Source: Blastobasis lacticolella (Eukaryota > Arthropoda > Insecta > Lepidoptera > Blastobasidae). From it: a DNA stretch of 64,000 bases. The translations under genes were made by a program, and so were the position numbers. The stretch lies in the NCBI GenBank assembly GCA_905147135.1, contig LR990044.1:17054122-17118121 (forward strand), given 5' to 3'. Positions 21,861 through 32,925 of the stretch are shown in pieces. The notes under the pieces are model-generated. The model made no database searches. It had not been told where the DNA came from and saw only the letters and a program-made list of their open reading frames with translations. Position 1 is the stretch's first letter; every line of letters starts with the position of its first letter.

Positions 21861-24704
21861 GTGGGGTTGTGGGGCCCCATCACCACCTCTGGCGAATTGG
21901 CTTTTCCCTAACGGGTTGTGCGGGTCAGATGGGAGTCGATGCACGTAAAAAGCCAAACCCATACAAAATTAATGGCAAGTCGTAAAAGAAAACCGGACAC
22001 AGATAGGGCGTCGCCGCAAAACGACGCGCAGGAGAATCGCCCTACTCCTATGTCAAGTCGGTCCAGGGCGGGCCCGGTTAAAGACGCTAGCCCACAGAAA
22101 GGTCCGCTTAGCGTCGTGGAACCTTGGCACGCTGACCGGACGGGCGCGTAAGCTGGTCGATGTGCTCGCCAGGCGGAGGGTTGCAGTGGCGTTCGTGCAG
22201 GAGACTCGGTGGAGAGGCAACAGGTCCCGCAACATCGGGAACGGCTACAAGCTGATAAACACGGGCTCTCCGAGTGGGGACAACGGCATGGGGGTAGTGC
22301 TCTCTGAAGAGTTACGGGACAGCGTCATGGATGTGTAGCGTATAAGTGACCGACTTATGGTTGTGGGAGTGCTTGTCGAAGGAGTCGTGACCAACTTGAT
22401 AAGCACCTACGCTCCACAGGTCGGTTGCAGCGATGCGGATAAGGCGCTGTTCTGGGAGCAATTCGGGGAAGTACGAGTACTGCGAAACTTTCCGTTATCA
22501 CAGGGTAATGTTGTGGGTGGCGATCTGAACGGTCATGTGGGTGAGAAGTGTGAGGAGTTTGGCCCTGTTCATGGCGGTTTGGTTTTGGTATCCGTAACGC
22601 TGAAAGGGAAGAAATTCTTTGGACGTGTGTGGCTGCCGATCTGGCCATCGTGAACACCTTTTCCCAAAATAAATCCGAGCATCTGATCACCTACAGGAGA
22701 GGAAGGAGCGCCGCCCAGATCGATTACTTTTTCACTCGGAGAGACAATACTGGCAAAGTAGCCACCTGTAAGGTCATACCCGGAAAGAGTCTCACTGCCC
22801 AACACCGGGTCCTGGTGACGGACCTGCGCGTTAAGCCCCAAGGCAAATACCGGGAGCACTGCCGACGCCAAACTCGGTGGTGGCTGCTTGAAGGAACCAA
22901 GTCCCACGAGTTCGCCACTGCTGTCAGCGATCTTAGTGTTGCGACAAACGGTGAACCCGTCCAACAACTCTGAAACAGAACTCAGGCAGCTATCGCACGG
23001 GCAACATGGATGGTGCTGGGGGTAAATTAGAATCGTCTGAGGGGCAGAAACTCATTTACAAGTTGGCACGGTCGAAGGTTAAAGCGGCACAGGACATTTC
23101 CACGTGCCGCTGTGTAAATTATCCTAGCGGTAACCTGTTATGGGATGACCGCGCGGTAATGGAGAAATCTCGTACTTCCACGAGCTGCTTAACAAGCAGC
23201 ACAAAGAGATACAGCCCCCATACCTCCCTCGGAACCAAGGACTTGTGCCGCCGATAACGCCTGAGGGAGTCGAGACAGCTCTTCGCCGCATGAAGAATCG
23301 GAAAGCTGTGGGGCCCGATGATGTCCCTATCGAGGCATGGAAATCGATGGGCTCTCTTGGTGTGAGCATCCTTACCGACCTTTATAATCGCATTCTCCTC
23401 ACTGGGAAGATACCCGACCAATGGAGGCTGAGTATTATTACTCCAGTCTATAAAGGCAAGGGCTCGGTGCGGGAGTGCACCAACTACCGCGGTATAAAGG
23501 TGATGAAGCACACTTCAAACGCATTGTGGACTCTCGGATCCGACGGGAGTGTACAATCTCGGAATGTCAATGTGGTTTCGGCCGGTTTGTGGGACTATGG
23601 AGACTATGGAGGAGAATTTGCCCTGATAACTCTCATAGAGGGATACAGATCAAAGAACACGCCCCTGCATCTCTTGTTTCTGGACATGCAGAAGGCTTTT
23701 GACTGTGTCCCCCGGGAGATAATCTGGTAGGCACTGCGGTCCAAGTCGGTGCCCGAGGCCTATATTGACATTATCTGAAACATTTACCGCGATTCCGATT
23801 CAATAGTGAGGATTGCTGTTGGTGACACCAACCCGTTCCTATTACCGTTGGGGTACATCAGGGCTCTGTTCTCAGTCCACTTCTATTCAGCGTGATATTA
23901 GACGTACTGTCATACAGCATCAAAGACTACCACGAGGTGCCTCTATGGCTTCTAATGTATGCTGACGATATCGCGTTGATAGACTTGGACAAGGTGCGAC
24001 TAGTCCAACGTGTAAAAAAGTAGAAGGCGTCACTTGAGAACGTCGGTCTGAAGATTAATGTGGTGAAGACAGAGTACATGGCCTGTAACAGTGCCAGATA
24101 CCTGGGCTAAGCGCAACCAGGGCCATCGACAGCTACGTCAAAGCCCGTATTATCGCAATTTGGGCCAAATGGTGAGAGATGACAGGTGTCATTTGTGACC
24201 CTAAAATGCCGATAAAGCTGAAGGGGCAGGCCTATAAGACTATCATTAGACCTGCTCTCCTATACGGCAGCGAGATTTGGCCCCTACTAGAGCGACACAA
24301 GCAGGAGCTGCGCGTCACAGAAATGAAGATGCTGCAGTGGATGTGTGGAGTTTCACGAAAGGATCGCGTTCGAAATTCCCACATTCGGGGTAGCCTTGGC
24401 GTCCGTGACATCGCAGAAAAGCTGCAAGAGTGCCGTTTTCGATGGTATGGCCACGTCTTGCGCAGACCGGCAAGCTATGTGGGAACAAGTGTCTGGCCAT
24501 GTCACCCCCGCCGGGCACGGGAAGGAGAGGTCGGCCCAAGAAGCGATGGCTTGACGTAGTCAGGATGGAAATGCGTGCCAATAAGCTCACCACCAAGGAT
24601 GCCGAAGACCGAGCAAAGTGGGCCAAGAGTAGCAGGAAGGCGGACCCTGGTCCCTCGCGTACCGCGCGGGGGCGCAACCGGGACATAACGCCAAGATTAT
24701 GATG
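21861..24704 (+). pseudogene. Nearly full-length RTE-type LINE with 18-bp target duplication, ORF broken
   Basis: Flanked by ATTCTAATTTAATTTTTT (21843-21860) and ATTCTAATCTAATTTTTT (24705-24722), one mismatch, so both ends of the 2844-bp insertion are defined. Readable in order: an N-terminal basic region (from 21972); AP-endonuclease pieces (VTNLISTYAPQVGCSD near 22369, VVGGDLNGHVG near 22512, IDYFFTRRD near 22717); RT pieces (KNRKAVGPDDVPIEAW near 23291, LFLDMQKAFDCVPRE near 23674, YADDIALID near 23955); and the C-terminal LLYGSEIWPL and MLQWMCGVSRKDRVRN. Several frameshifts and stops break the frame. It ends 'taacgccaagattatgatg'. The last 65 bp match the tail of the tRNA-SINE family. Confidence 0.9.
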
Positions 24705-24722
24705 ATTCTAATCTAATTTTTT

Positions 24723-25320
24723 ACTTGCTGTGGGGTAAAAGTAAATGTTTTTTTGCGTTGAAACGAATTGCTTTCATTCATTTGATTCGAATTAAATTTC
24801 GAATTATTTCTTGTAAACGAGCAGCTACCAAAGAGTATTACTACTACGCACCTATAGGAAAAAATTGAGCCACCCTATTAACTGAATTTAATGAGTAACA
24901 TGGCTCAAAGCAACAAAATAAGATCAAGTAATTTACCAGGTCGGAATGGGAGTATGCTTTCAAAAGTTGCTCTCATCTTCAATGATTCACCTAATTGGGC
25001 AGAACATTAAAGAGTTTTAAATACCTCCGGGCTCCCTCCAGCTCTGACTTTATTCTTCAAATCCTCGTCTTCGTTAAATGCAAAAATAGAAAAGTTGTTA
25101 ATCTGTTGACTTCGAGAGGTTTTAATATTCGTTCCGCGATCGGAAGTTCGCCTTTAAATAACGTTGCTTAGCATTTATATTTTAAAAGTGGTAGTGGATT
25201 ATAAGTATTTTTGATTTGTTATCCGTTTGCCTGACATCCTCTACATAATCAATGTGTGCATTAATACTTCTGCAGACTTTTAATATCTTCGACTGTAAAA
25301 TTAAAGTAGACTACCTAAGT
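24723..25320. other. No feature seen
   Basis: AT-rich spacer between the RTE and the next SINE. Confidence 0.5.
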
Positions 25321-25556
25321 TGACAACGGCCAGTTGGTAACGGCCGGTCTGCCCGCAAAGGTAACGGGTGTGATTCCCGGCCGTACAGAAACTGAAATGG
25401 TGAATTTTAATTTCTGTCACGGTTCTTGGTGTTGTATGTATAAAAAGTATATATTTAAATAAATATTAAATAGTTTATCAGTTTTTTGGCACTCATAATG
25501 CAAGCTTTGCTTACCTAGCCCCAAAGACGGCGTTATGTAAATGGCCAAAAAGTATG
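25321..25556 (+). mobile_element. tRNA-headed SINE, second family
   Basis: Head with 'cagttggtaacggccggtct' and a B-box-like 'ggtgtgattcccggccg', middle 'tgaattttaatttctgtcac', 3' half 'tttatcagttttttggcac' and 'gcaagctttgcttacc'. The order is the same as in 7500-7803, on the opposite strand. Confidence 0.75.
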
Positions 25557-26624
25557 TATTTTGGATATAAAGGATACCAGTGGAGACAAAATGCGGTAAG
25601 CCGAGTGCATGGTGCATAATGGGGTTCCTGCAGTGGACTGGATATGGGCAGATAACGATAACGATGACGAACATTTACTTCTAAAAAATTCATAGAATCA
25701 TAATCACGTCTTCAAAAACCTGCTGAGTCAAAATACGGAAAGTATCCAGCGGCTTATTTCTAAAGACAACATGCCTAGAGTAACTTCAGCTTGTATTTAA
25801 GCTAGGAAGGCTCGGGCTTTGCGCATGTGAAGCCTACACAGACAACCAATCTTGGCGGGACGGGGCTTCTCAGCTTTTATTATTTACGTCTTGCGCCAAC
25901 GCGTTGACACGGCTCAAAGGGAGGTTTCATTAGTGCGTCTCGAGCTGTAATACAAGTTTTAAATATTGTCGGGTTTATTCTTAATATGGATGGAGAGACT
26001 GCAGTGTACGAGGTCTCGAGTACGGTTTTTCGTCTTGGGATGGAACACGTTTGGGCATAATCTGTTTCTCGTCTTGGGATATAATATCTTGGAAGAAGTT
26101 CGGACATAATGTCGTGTGCATTTTTTTCCTAGGAACATCATCAAGTGACGTTCATTTATCGAATCAAGTGACTTCTCTCGACCAATACCAGAATAAGTCA
26201 CGATGAACTTTAACCTCGAAAATAGTTTAACTGAATTATTTGAACATAACGCGTGTCTAGTTATAACCAGTTAAAACTGATATTCATTTTTTAATAGTAG
26301 AAAATTGTAGTTGTAACAAAGGCATTTAGTAAAAACTAGTTGTTACTAGAGAAAACGCGTTGCAACTAAAAACGGGTCTTAACTGTAATACATACATAAA
26401 TAGGTTCCTTCCTTAGTTTACCTGTACCAGAATATCATTTGAAAAGTACTTAAACAGTACGCATAGAAAAGTAAACTTACTACTCAGTTCTTCCTCTGTA
26501 CTGTGATCCGCATTGACCATATATCAAACAATACAAAATAACACGGCGTTAGTGAAACTAAATACTAAAATAGGCACATTTTAGTCATTTTCCAAAAAAT
26601 TTACTAAAATTAACACCACATCAA
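25557..26624. other. No gene seen; short internal duplication
   Basis: Near 26025-26105 the phrase 'tctcgtcttgggatataat' / 'tttcgtcttgggatggaac' is repeated at about 45-bp spacing, giving repetitive short frames on the - strand. Otherwise nothing recognisable. Confidence 0.45.
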
Positions 26625-26805
26625 TTGTTCAAAAACATTTAATACAACAAAACGCGCGCAACGACTTCGCAACAAATAAACGCAACAATGAAGCGTAGTG
26701 GTGGAGCCGCGCCTTGTAGTACATCAAAATATGAAGTAGCATTATGTGACCGCGTCACGGAGAACCGCACGGCACACGCCAGCGTTTTATAGGGTTTGCT
26801 TGAAA
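26625..26805 (+). repeat. About 180-bp direct repeat, copy 1
   Basis: Closely matches 28337-28518, sharing for example 'gtagtggtggagccgcgcct' and 'agaaccgcacggcacacg'. A CR1-type LINE now lies between the copies. The repeated unit carries no domain I recognise. Confidence 0.8.
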
Positions 26806-26882
26806 TTTAAACTGGCTTTTACATCGAGAAAACCGCATCCAAATCTGTCCAATCGTTTGGGAGCTACGACGCCACAGAGATT
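26806..26882 (+). repeat. Left half of a CGACAAAAAAGTCGG-family repeat
   Basis: 'actggcttttacatcgagaa' and 'gggagctacgacgccacaga' match the inner part of the repeat at 31018-31255. The matching right half resumes at about 28236 ('agatcgacagatacacaaac'). The element was therefore split by the LINE insertion in between. Confidence 0.6.
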
Positions 26883-27141
26883 TATTTATTTATTTATTAA
26901 AGCTTTATGCACAAAAGTACAGTGGCGGACTTAAAGCTAAAATAGCCTTATCTACCAGTCAACCGGGATAATCTGAGCCTGAGAAAGGTAGGCGGTGCAG
27001 GAAAAGAAAGACAAAAAAATACAAAACTACTTAAGTAAAAAGGAGGAGGGATATACATTTATGCAACTATAGTCCGGAAGCACATACTAAATACATATAC
27101 AAAACCATAAAATAAACATATGAACTTAAAACTGGATACAA

Positions 27142-27385
27142 TCTTCTTTATATATATAATTCTTCTGTGAGTGTGTATGTCACTGAACTTCTCTCAAACG
27201 ACTGGACCGATTTTGATGAAATTTTTTGTGTGTGTTCAAGGGGATCTGGGAATGGTTTAGATTCACAATTTTGATTAGATTCAATTAGATTCAAAATGGT
27301 CCAGAATGTTTTAGCTTATTAAAAAAAGTTTGAAATTTTCAAATTAAAGACGTGTAGACAGGACAACGTCTGTCGGGTCCGCTAG
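27142..27385 (+). mobile_element. Non-autonomous Helitron nested in the LINE 3' UTR
   Basis: Starts TCTTCTTTATATATATAA, contains 'gactggaccgattttgatga' and ends 'cgggtccgctag'. It is bordered by A (27141) and T (27386). A 5' TC, a 3' CTAG and insertion between A and T are the hallmarks of Helitrons. Length 244 bp, no protein coded. Confidence 0.85.
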
Positions 27386-27483
27386 TATATAAGTAAAACC
27401 AAAGATAAAATAATATTTTAATAGAACAGAGTGAAGAGACGAGAGAAAAGTGAAGTGGGTCGAACAGGGAGGGAGAACGAGTA

Positions 27484-28224
27484 TTATGGAGCATCCAAGT
27501 AATGACCATGCACCGCTTTCTTAAAAGAACATTTGTTAGGTAATAGTCTTATGTCAGAAGGAAGATCGTTCCAGAGCCTTATGGTCTTAACTGCAAAAGA
27601 GTTAGAGGTAAAGCCGGTGCGGTGAAGGGGCAGATTCAATAGTTTGTTATGTGTAGAGCGCAGATTGAGGTTGTGAGAGTCAGAAAGGAATTGAAATTTA
27701 CTTTTTAAATAGTGTGGGGTAGCTGGATCGTGTAAGATTGAGTACAATAGAGAAAGGGATCTTAAGTTACGGCGCTGGCGAATAGTGAGCCACCTAAGCT
27801 TAGTACGAAATTCGGAGATATGGTCATATTTTCGTAAACCGAAAATAAACCTAATACAATTGTTCAGGAGACGGTCCAGCTTCAGCAAAAGATCTTGGTT
27901 GATATCGGGGTAACACACGTCAGCATAGTCTAAGATTGGCAAAATCAGGGACTGCACAAGCAAGAGTTTGGTAGCAGGAGGGAGGAAAAATTTAAACTTA
28001 TAAAGAGAGCAGAGAGTACCCGTAACCTTCCTGCTAACCTCTGTTACATGTGCAGCCCAACTGAATGTATTGTCAATATAGAGCCCCAAATCTTTTACCT
28101 GAGAAGAGAACGGAACCAGTACACCGTTGTAAAGAATCGGAGAAACAATGGTAATGTCCAGGCGTTTCATTAAATGGTGGCTACCCAAGATAATGGCCTG
28201 GCACTTAGAGATCGACAGAAACAT
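27484..28224 (-). pseudogene. C-terminal part of a CR1/jockey-type reverse transcriptase
   Basis: An open frame of 246 codons with the conserved tail of this LINE group: KDLGLYIDNTFSWAAHVTEV, LVQSLILPILDYADVCYPDI, NNCIRFIFGLRKYDHISEFR and IRLWNDLPSDIR. The catalytic FADD box and everything upstream are missing because the element is 5'-truncated at about 28235. The ATG at 28224 is simply the first one left in the frame. The frame itself has no stops, so the insertion is not very old. It ends in the 3' UTR that runs to the tail at 26883. RT fragments like this have no host role that can be inferred. Confidence 0.85.
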
Positions 28225-28235
28225 AGGTCAACAGA

Positions 28236-28336
28236 TCGACAGATACACAAACACAAACGTGAAACTAAACAATAAATGCGGCACTGGTCTAGGGGCTTGC
28301 GAGACCGACAACCAACGTTAAGCAACGTTCGAGCAA
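28236..28336 (+). repeat. Right half of the split CGACAAAAAAGTCGG-family repeat
   Basis: 'gacagatacacaaacacaaa' and 'cgtgaaact' correspond to 'gacagatacacagatacaca' / 'cgtcaaact' in the copy at 31018-31255. The sequence after about 28265 is not assigned. Confidence 0.55.
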
Positions 28337-28518
28337 ATTGTCCAAACCCACATTTCCAAGAACAAAACGCGTCGCAACGACTTCGCGACAAATAAACGCA
28401 ACAATGAAGCATAGTGGTGGAGCCGCGCCTTGTAGTACATCAAAATATGAAGTAGCGTTATGAGACCGCGGCACGGAGAACCGCACGGCACACGTCGGCG
28501 TTTTACGGGGATTGCTTG
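28337..28518 (+). repeat. About 180-bp direct repeat, copy 2
   Basis: Matches 26625-26805 almost base for base over 150 bp ('gtggtggagccgcgccttgt', 'catcaaaatatgaagtagcg'). Confidence 0.8.
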
Positions 28519-28671
28519 CAGACAAAAGACGTTTTCCCCCTCAAAAAGCAATGAAGATACGTCTAAGTTTCTCCATAATCAACGGAGTCATTTTGAATTT
28601 CTAGTTGCGTAACACCCGTGCTTAGAAACTAATAACCTAACAGCTATACTCATCTTGGACGAAGCTTTTAA

Positions 28672-29290
28672 AAAACCTAACCGACAGAAAAAGTCGGTTA
28701 ACCCCGACCAAGTTTACATAAACTTAAACATTTTCTAAACTACTGCACCGATTTTAATGAAACAAAGCTTATAACTATCTAGATTAAATTGGTTTTCACA
28801 TAGAGAAAACCGCATCCAAATCGGCTACCACCAAAACTGACGATGAGGTGTGTCCTGTAATTGTCCAGTTCCGACTATGGGTTCGTTCCACTTAAGTCAA
28901 ATTCCATTTTCCCCAACATCCAATTCCATGAACGTCCAGTTTTGAACTTAACGTCAGGTGAGATGGCTGGCAAAATGTTTGGCTACTTAAATGAACTTTT
29001 CAAAATGAAGTAGGTAAGTAAGTACAATGAAATCTAAACATATAGATAGGTGTAAATGTATTTTTTTAAAAAGGACAACAATTTACAGATAACAAAGAGT
29101 TTACAAATATTGTAGTAAGACTAAGCGGTGCTAGATGGCCCTGTGTGTCGATTAGACGGCGCTATCGGATGGTCCTTCCGCGAATAAGACGAACGAATCA
29201 GGCCCAATCTCTTTTGTAAGAAGTTATGGTGCCAATGATGAATTTTTTCCAACGAACGACGTATTATTTGTACGTACCGCTCGTTAAATT
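28672..29290 (+). repeat. Composite repeat unit A
   Basis: Opens with 'cctaaccgacagaaaaagtcgg'-like sequence. It continues through 'agaaaaccgcatccaaatcgg', 'aattccatttt...aacatc', 'ctaaacatatagat', 'gtgctagatggc', 'gtgtcgattag' and 'gacgtatt', ending near 'accgctcgttaaat'. The same landmarks recur in the same order in 29580-30390, so the two form a direct repeat of diverged, roughly 0.6-0.8-kb units. No protein is coded. Confidence 0.65.
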
Positions 29291-29579
29291 AATATTAATG
29301 AGTTTAGCTTAAGTTACATGCAATAATATTAATAATAAATTCATTTATTTCAAGTAACGCAGACAAAATTATCGGCAGACAACAATAAATATAAATACCT
29401 AATTAAATATAATTGTCCAGTAGAAAAACAATGACTAGAGTAAAAAAACTAAACAGACAGTATTTTCATTCCGGCCTTGAAAATGTAGTGGATGCAGTTT
29501 CACAAATGTCAAATTCTTTTTTTTGATACAGAACATGCATCGAAATAGAGGTGATATAATATTACATACAGCTTGTTCA

Positions 29580-30390
29580 ATTATAACCTAAACGATAAAA
29601 ATGTCGGATAACGCCGGACCAAGACTGACCCAGTTTACAAACATTTAAACTTCTTTAATGAAAGAAAGCTAATTTTGATTTGATTTGATTTGATTTGAAT
29701 CAACTCGATTAAACTGGCTTGCACATTAAGAAGACCGCTTCCAAATATTTTCATCCGTTCATGAACTACGATGCCACAGACAGGCACACATATAGACAGA
29801 TACGCACGTTAAACTTAAAACATCCCTCTTTTTAGTCGGGTATTAAAAATCAATACGAATCATGCAGTGGGTTCATTATGCAGAGTTCGACGAAAGTAAA
29901 ATGTCCATTTCCACCAACGTCTGTTTCTCTGAACGCCCATTGTTGAAACCTAATAAATATCAGGTAAGATAGTTTTCAAAATATTTGGCTTATCAGCCAA
30001 AAGAGAAAATAATATCAAATATTAATCGCAAAAAAGAAAACTCGAGCAGCTTTCAAAATTAGGTAAATACTATTAAATCTAAACATATAAATGTTTATAA
30101 TTTTATTAAAAATACCGGTGAAGATGTGTCGGGCCACGTGCAGTGTAGGGTTCCGTAGTTGCTTGTCAATATGAATGCATAAAAGGGGTCGGTTGATACT
30201 AAGAGCGCATTACAATGTATTTCCATGCGGCGCTAGATGGCGCTGGGTGTCGATTAGAACGCGCTATCGTTTAGCCCTCGCGAAAATAAGACCTTGAAGC
30301 TGGTATAAGTTTCGCAATTGCTTTCTGCGTATAAAGGATAATTTTTTCAAACTAGCGACGTATTTACTGTACGTACTGCTTGTTCAATAA
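29580..30390 (+). repeat. Composite repeat unit B
   Basis: Parallel to 28672-29290: 'taacctaaacgataaaaatg', 'tccatttccaccaacgtctg', 'taaatctaaacatataaatg', 'ggcgctagatggcgctgggt', 'gtgtcgattagaacgcgcta' and 'gacgtatttactgtacgtac'. A run of TTTGATTTGA repeats lies at about 29672-29697. Its head is shared with 31018-31255. Confidence 0.65.
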
Positions 30391-30415
30391 AAAGGAGGAC
30401 CAGCGGAAATGTATA

Positions 30416-30658
30416 GACCCCAGCCTATATGACCAATAATGTTGAACGATATGTCGTTGGAAAGGATTTTTCATTTACAACTTTTACTATGGCGACAACT
30501 CTCGAAAAGATGTGGGAAAAAAGTTACGATCAATTAAAATAAACATCATTTTGTACTGGAACATTTCGGTCTATATGACCAATAACGTTGAGCGCTATGT
30601 AATTTTAAAGGATTTTATCATAAAGCTTCTACTATGGCGACTACTCTCGAATGAACAA
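30416..30658 (+). repeat. Two-copy tandem duplication, about 147-bp period
   Basis: 'ctatatgaccaataatgttg' at 30424 and 'ctatatgaccaataacgttg' at 30571. Each is followed by a diverged 'ggaaaggattttt/aaaggatttta' and 'tactatggcgac(a/t)actctcga'. No element ends are seen. Confidence 0.7.
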
Positions 30659-30775
30659 CCGATCAACTCTGGACGTGATATTTGCACAATACTACATATA
30701 CAATACTATCGGATACTATACAGCCAACACACCACAATCCACCGATTCGAATATCCTACTTGTATTTCTTACTAA

Positions 30776-30985
30776 TCTTACTAATATTATAAATGCGAAA
30801 GTTTGTAAGGATTTCACACATAAACTACCGCACGGATTTTGATGAAATTTTATAATATTGCAGCTTATTTTCCAGTATAATACATAGGCTATAATTTATC
30901 CTGATATTAAATGTGGTTCCCGCGGGATCGGGTCCGGTACGTAGTAAATGAATTTTACGCATACGAAGTCGCGGGCAAAAGATAG
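30776..30985 (+). mobile_element. Non-autonomous Helitron, 3' end mutated
   Basis: Begins TCTTACTAATATTATAAATG after an A and contains 'cacggattttgatgaaattt'. It ends 'gaagtcgcgggcaaaagatag' followed by T; the expected CTAG is ATAG here (30982-30985). Length 210 bp. It is related to 41692-41900. Confidence 0.75.
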
Positions 30986-31017
30986 TTACAATTTGATAGT
31001 AGGGGGAGTCAAATATA

Positions 31018-31255
31018 ATAACCTAACCGACAAAAAAGTCGGATAACCTACGACCAAGTTTACATATACTCATACATTTTCTAAGTTACTGGTCCAATTT
31101 TAACAAAACAATTAAAAAACCATATCGATTAAATGAAGCAAACCTCATCTAAATCTGTTCATCCGTTCGGGAGCTACGACGGCACAGAGATTGACAGATA
31201 CACAGATACACACGTCAAACTTATATCCCCATTCTTTTTTCGTCGGGAGTTAAAA
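31018..31255 (+). repeat. CGACAAAAAAGTCGG-family repeat, complete copy
   Basis: Starts 'cctaaccgacaaaaaagtcg' and passes through 'tccgttcgggagctacgacg' and 'gacagatacacagatacaca'. It ends 'ttttcgtcgggagttaaaaa'. The ends contain short complementary CGAC/GTCG words, hinting at a foldback DNA element. Part copies lie at 26806-26882, 28236, 28672 and 29580. Confidence 0.6.
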
Positions 31256-32633
31256 AGAAACTAAACTAACACCCTTATTCACAAACAATACTCATCTAAG
31301 TAAAGTAGCGTTACCATGCATTGTAACAGTCTGCTAAGTGAACGCACTGCAATCAATACGTCTCTATGATTTGGCACTTTCATTCATTTTGATGGATGCA
31401 TAGTGCCTATCGCTACTCAAGTATTGTATCAGTTTGACGGAACCCTATGCATTCGCGCGCACTGTGAGACTTTACAGTTACGTTTCTGAATACGTGTGTG
31501 ATCCTTGTTTAATGACAAACTAAACACCTACCAGTAGGTATTACCAACAATGTGCCATGCGCTGCAAGTACTAGTGGACTGAGAAATGAGCTAGTATGAT
31601 ATAAAGATTAGTTGTAATCCTTGCTGATGGTGGGCAGCCATGCGCGCCGCTCGGCCCCGGCAGAATTTCAATATCCGGCCCGTACAAGGCTTTACAGTTA
31701 GCTTTATGGCTTAAACTGATGACACACGTAGCTTTGCGACAGTGTACGGAATTTGGAGCCACCGTTTATCCGTCGAATACTTGAAAAATGCATTTGCTCG
31801 TTGCCCGAAACAGAGTATGTTGTTTTCAGATGCATTAACAAGCACGTACCTAAAGAATGGAGTTGTGTCAGGACAGACAAAGTGGCGCTCCATAGTCTCG
31901 GGCTACCCCACCTGTGGGACACAGGCGTAAGCTTTATGTATCACCTAGCGTGTGTTTCAAAAGAAATGTATAAAACATAAACGTAACACAGATACTAATG
32001 AAAGTGGCGTAAATAAAAACAAAAGGAAACTTACATTCTATACAGATCAAGATTTCATCAGGTGGTAGAACGCTGTCAAGCCTGAGAAGTCGGCCTGGGT
32101 CAGCACCACCGCCTTATCTATTGCTGCCGCCAAGCACCAATGCTCGCATTAGAAGAAGTTTGCTTACGCCCGCTAAGATAGGATTATTAAATATTTCATG
32201 AGAATGAGACTAAATGTCTAATGAACAAAAAATACAATAAACAGTACCTAGAATCTGGACTCCATCAATGCCAGAGTAACTGTTTACAGATAGACATGTA
32301 CCATTCTCGGACACTTCGTCCTTACCATCAGCTGAGTTAGAGGAAAAATCATCATCATCATCGTCACAGTCCATAACACTGCAAGACTAAGGGCCTCTCC
32401 CACGAAAGGGGACGTTATTGCCATAATCTCCACGCTCGCTGTGTTATAAATATACAAGAACACTACTATATATAATCCAGCGAACGGAGATTCTAGAAGA
32501 TTTTCCTCGAAAATATTAGTGTATGACACCCACGAGTAAAAGGGGTACGAACTATTCTACTCTGCCAGACACCACACGGGCAAATGCTTATCTTATAATG
32601 TTAAAAAAAGGATACACGTGCCGGTGCCGGCAG
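31256..32633. other. No gene supported
   Basis: A patch at 31630-31930 is richer in GC and has overlapping 60-75-codon frames on both strands, none with a motif or splice border. A (CAT/ATC)n run lies near 32350. Unassigned. Confidence 0.4.
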
Positions 32634-32925
32634 GGTTCCATAGTTGCCTGTCAATATGCGTGCTTAAAAAAGAGCTTTTTGATTCTATAAACACATTACA
32701 AAGTTAGAATGCATCTAGCTCTTGTACAACTTGAATGAAATATTTGCTAATCAAACTACACTTTGGATGTTGGCTAACTATTTTTTGTGCCGTGACTACA
32801 AATTTACGATTTTCAGGCATTTTTCCTTTATTTGCGCTACATGGCATAGCTTGAGTTCAACGGAGAGACAGACAACAAAGTGAACCTCTAAGGCTTCCCT
32901 TTTTTGTTTTGAGGTACGGAGCCTT
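32634..32925 (+). mobile_element. Non-autonomous element with GGGTTCC / GGAGCC inverted ends
   Basis: Begins 'cagggttccatagttgcctg' and ends 'ttgaggtacggagcctt', so the ends are imperfect inverted complements (GGGTTCCRTA / TACGGAGCC). The middle has 'acggagagacagacaacaaa'. A piece of the same left end occurs at 30148-30175 ('tagggttccgtagttgcttg'). Confidence 0.55.

Larger units (their letters stand above)
26883..28235 (-). mobile_element. CR1/jockey-type LINE, 5'-truncated, inserted in another repeat
   Basis: The - strand 3' end is the AAATAAATAAATAAA run at 26883-26898. The body covers the C-terminal RT ORF (28224-27484) and a long 3' UTR. The 3' UTR is itself interrupted by a Helitron at 27142-27385. 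The 5' end stops at about 28235, where the interrupted repeat resumes, so the element is a truncated insertion. Confidence 0.8.
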
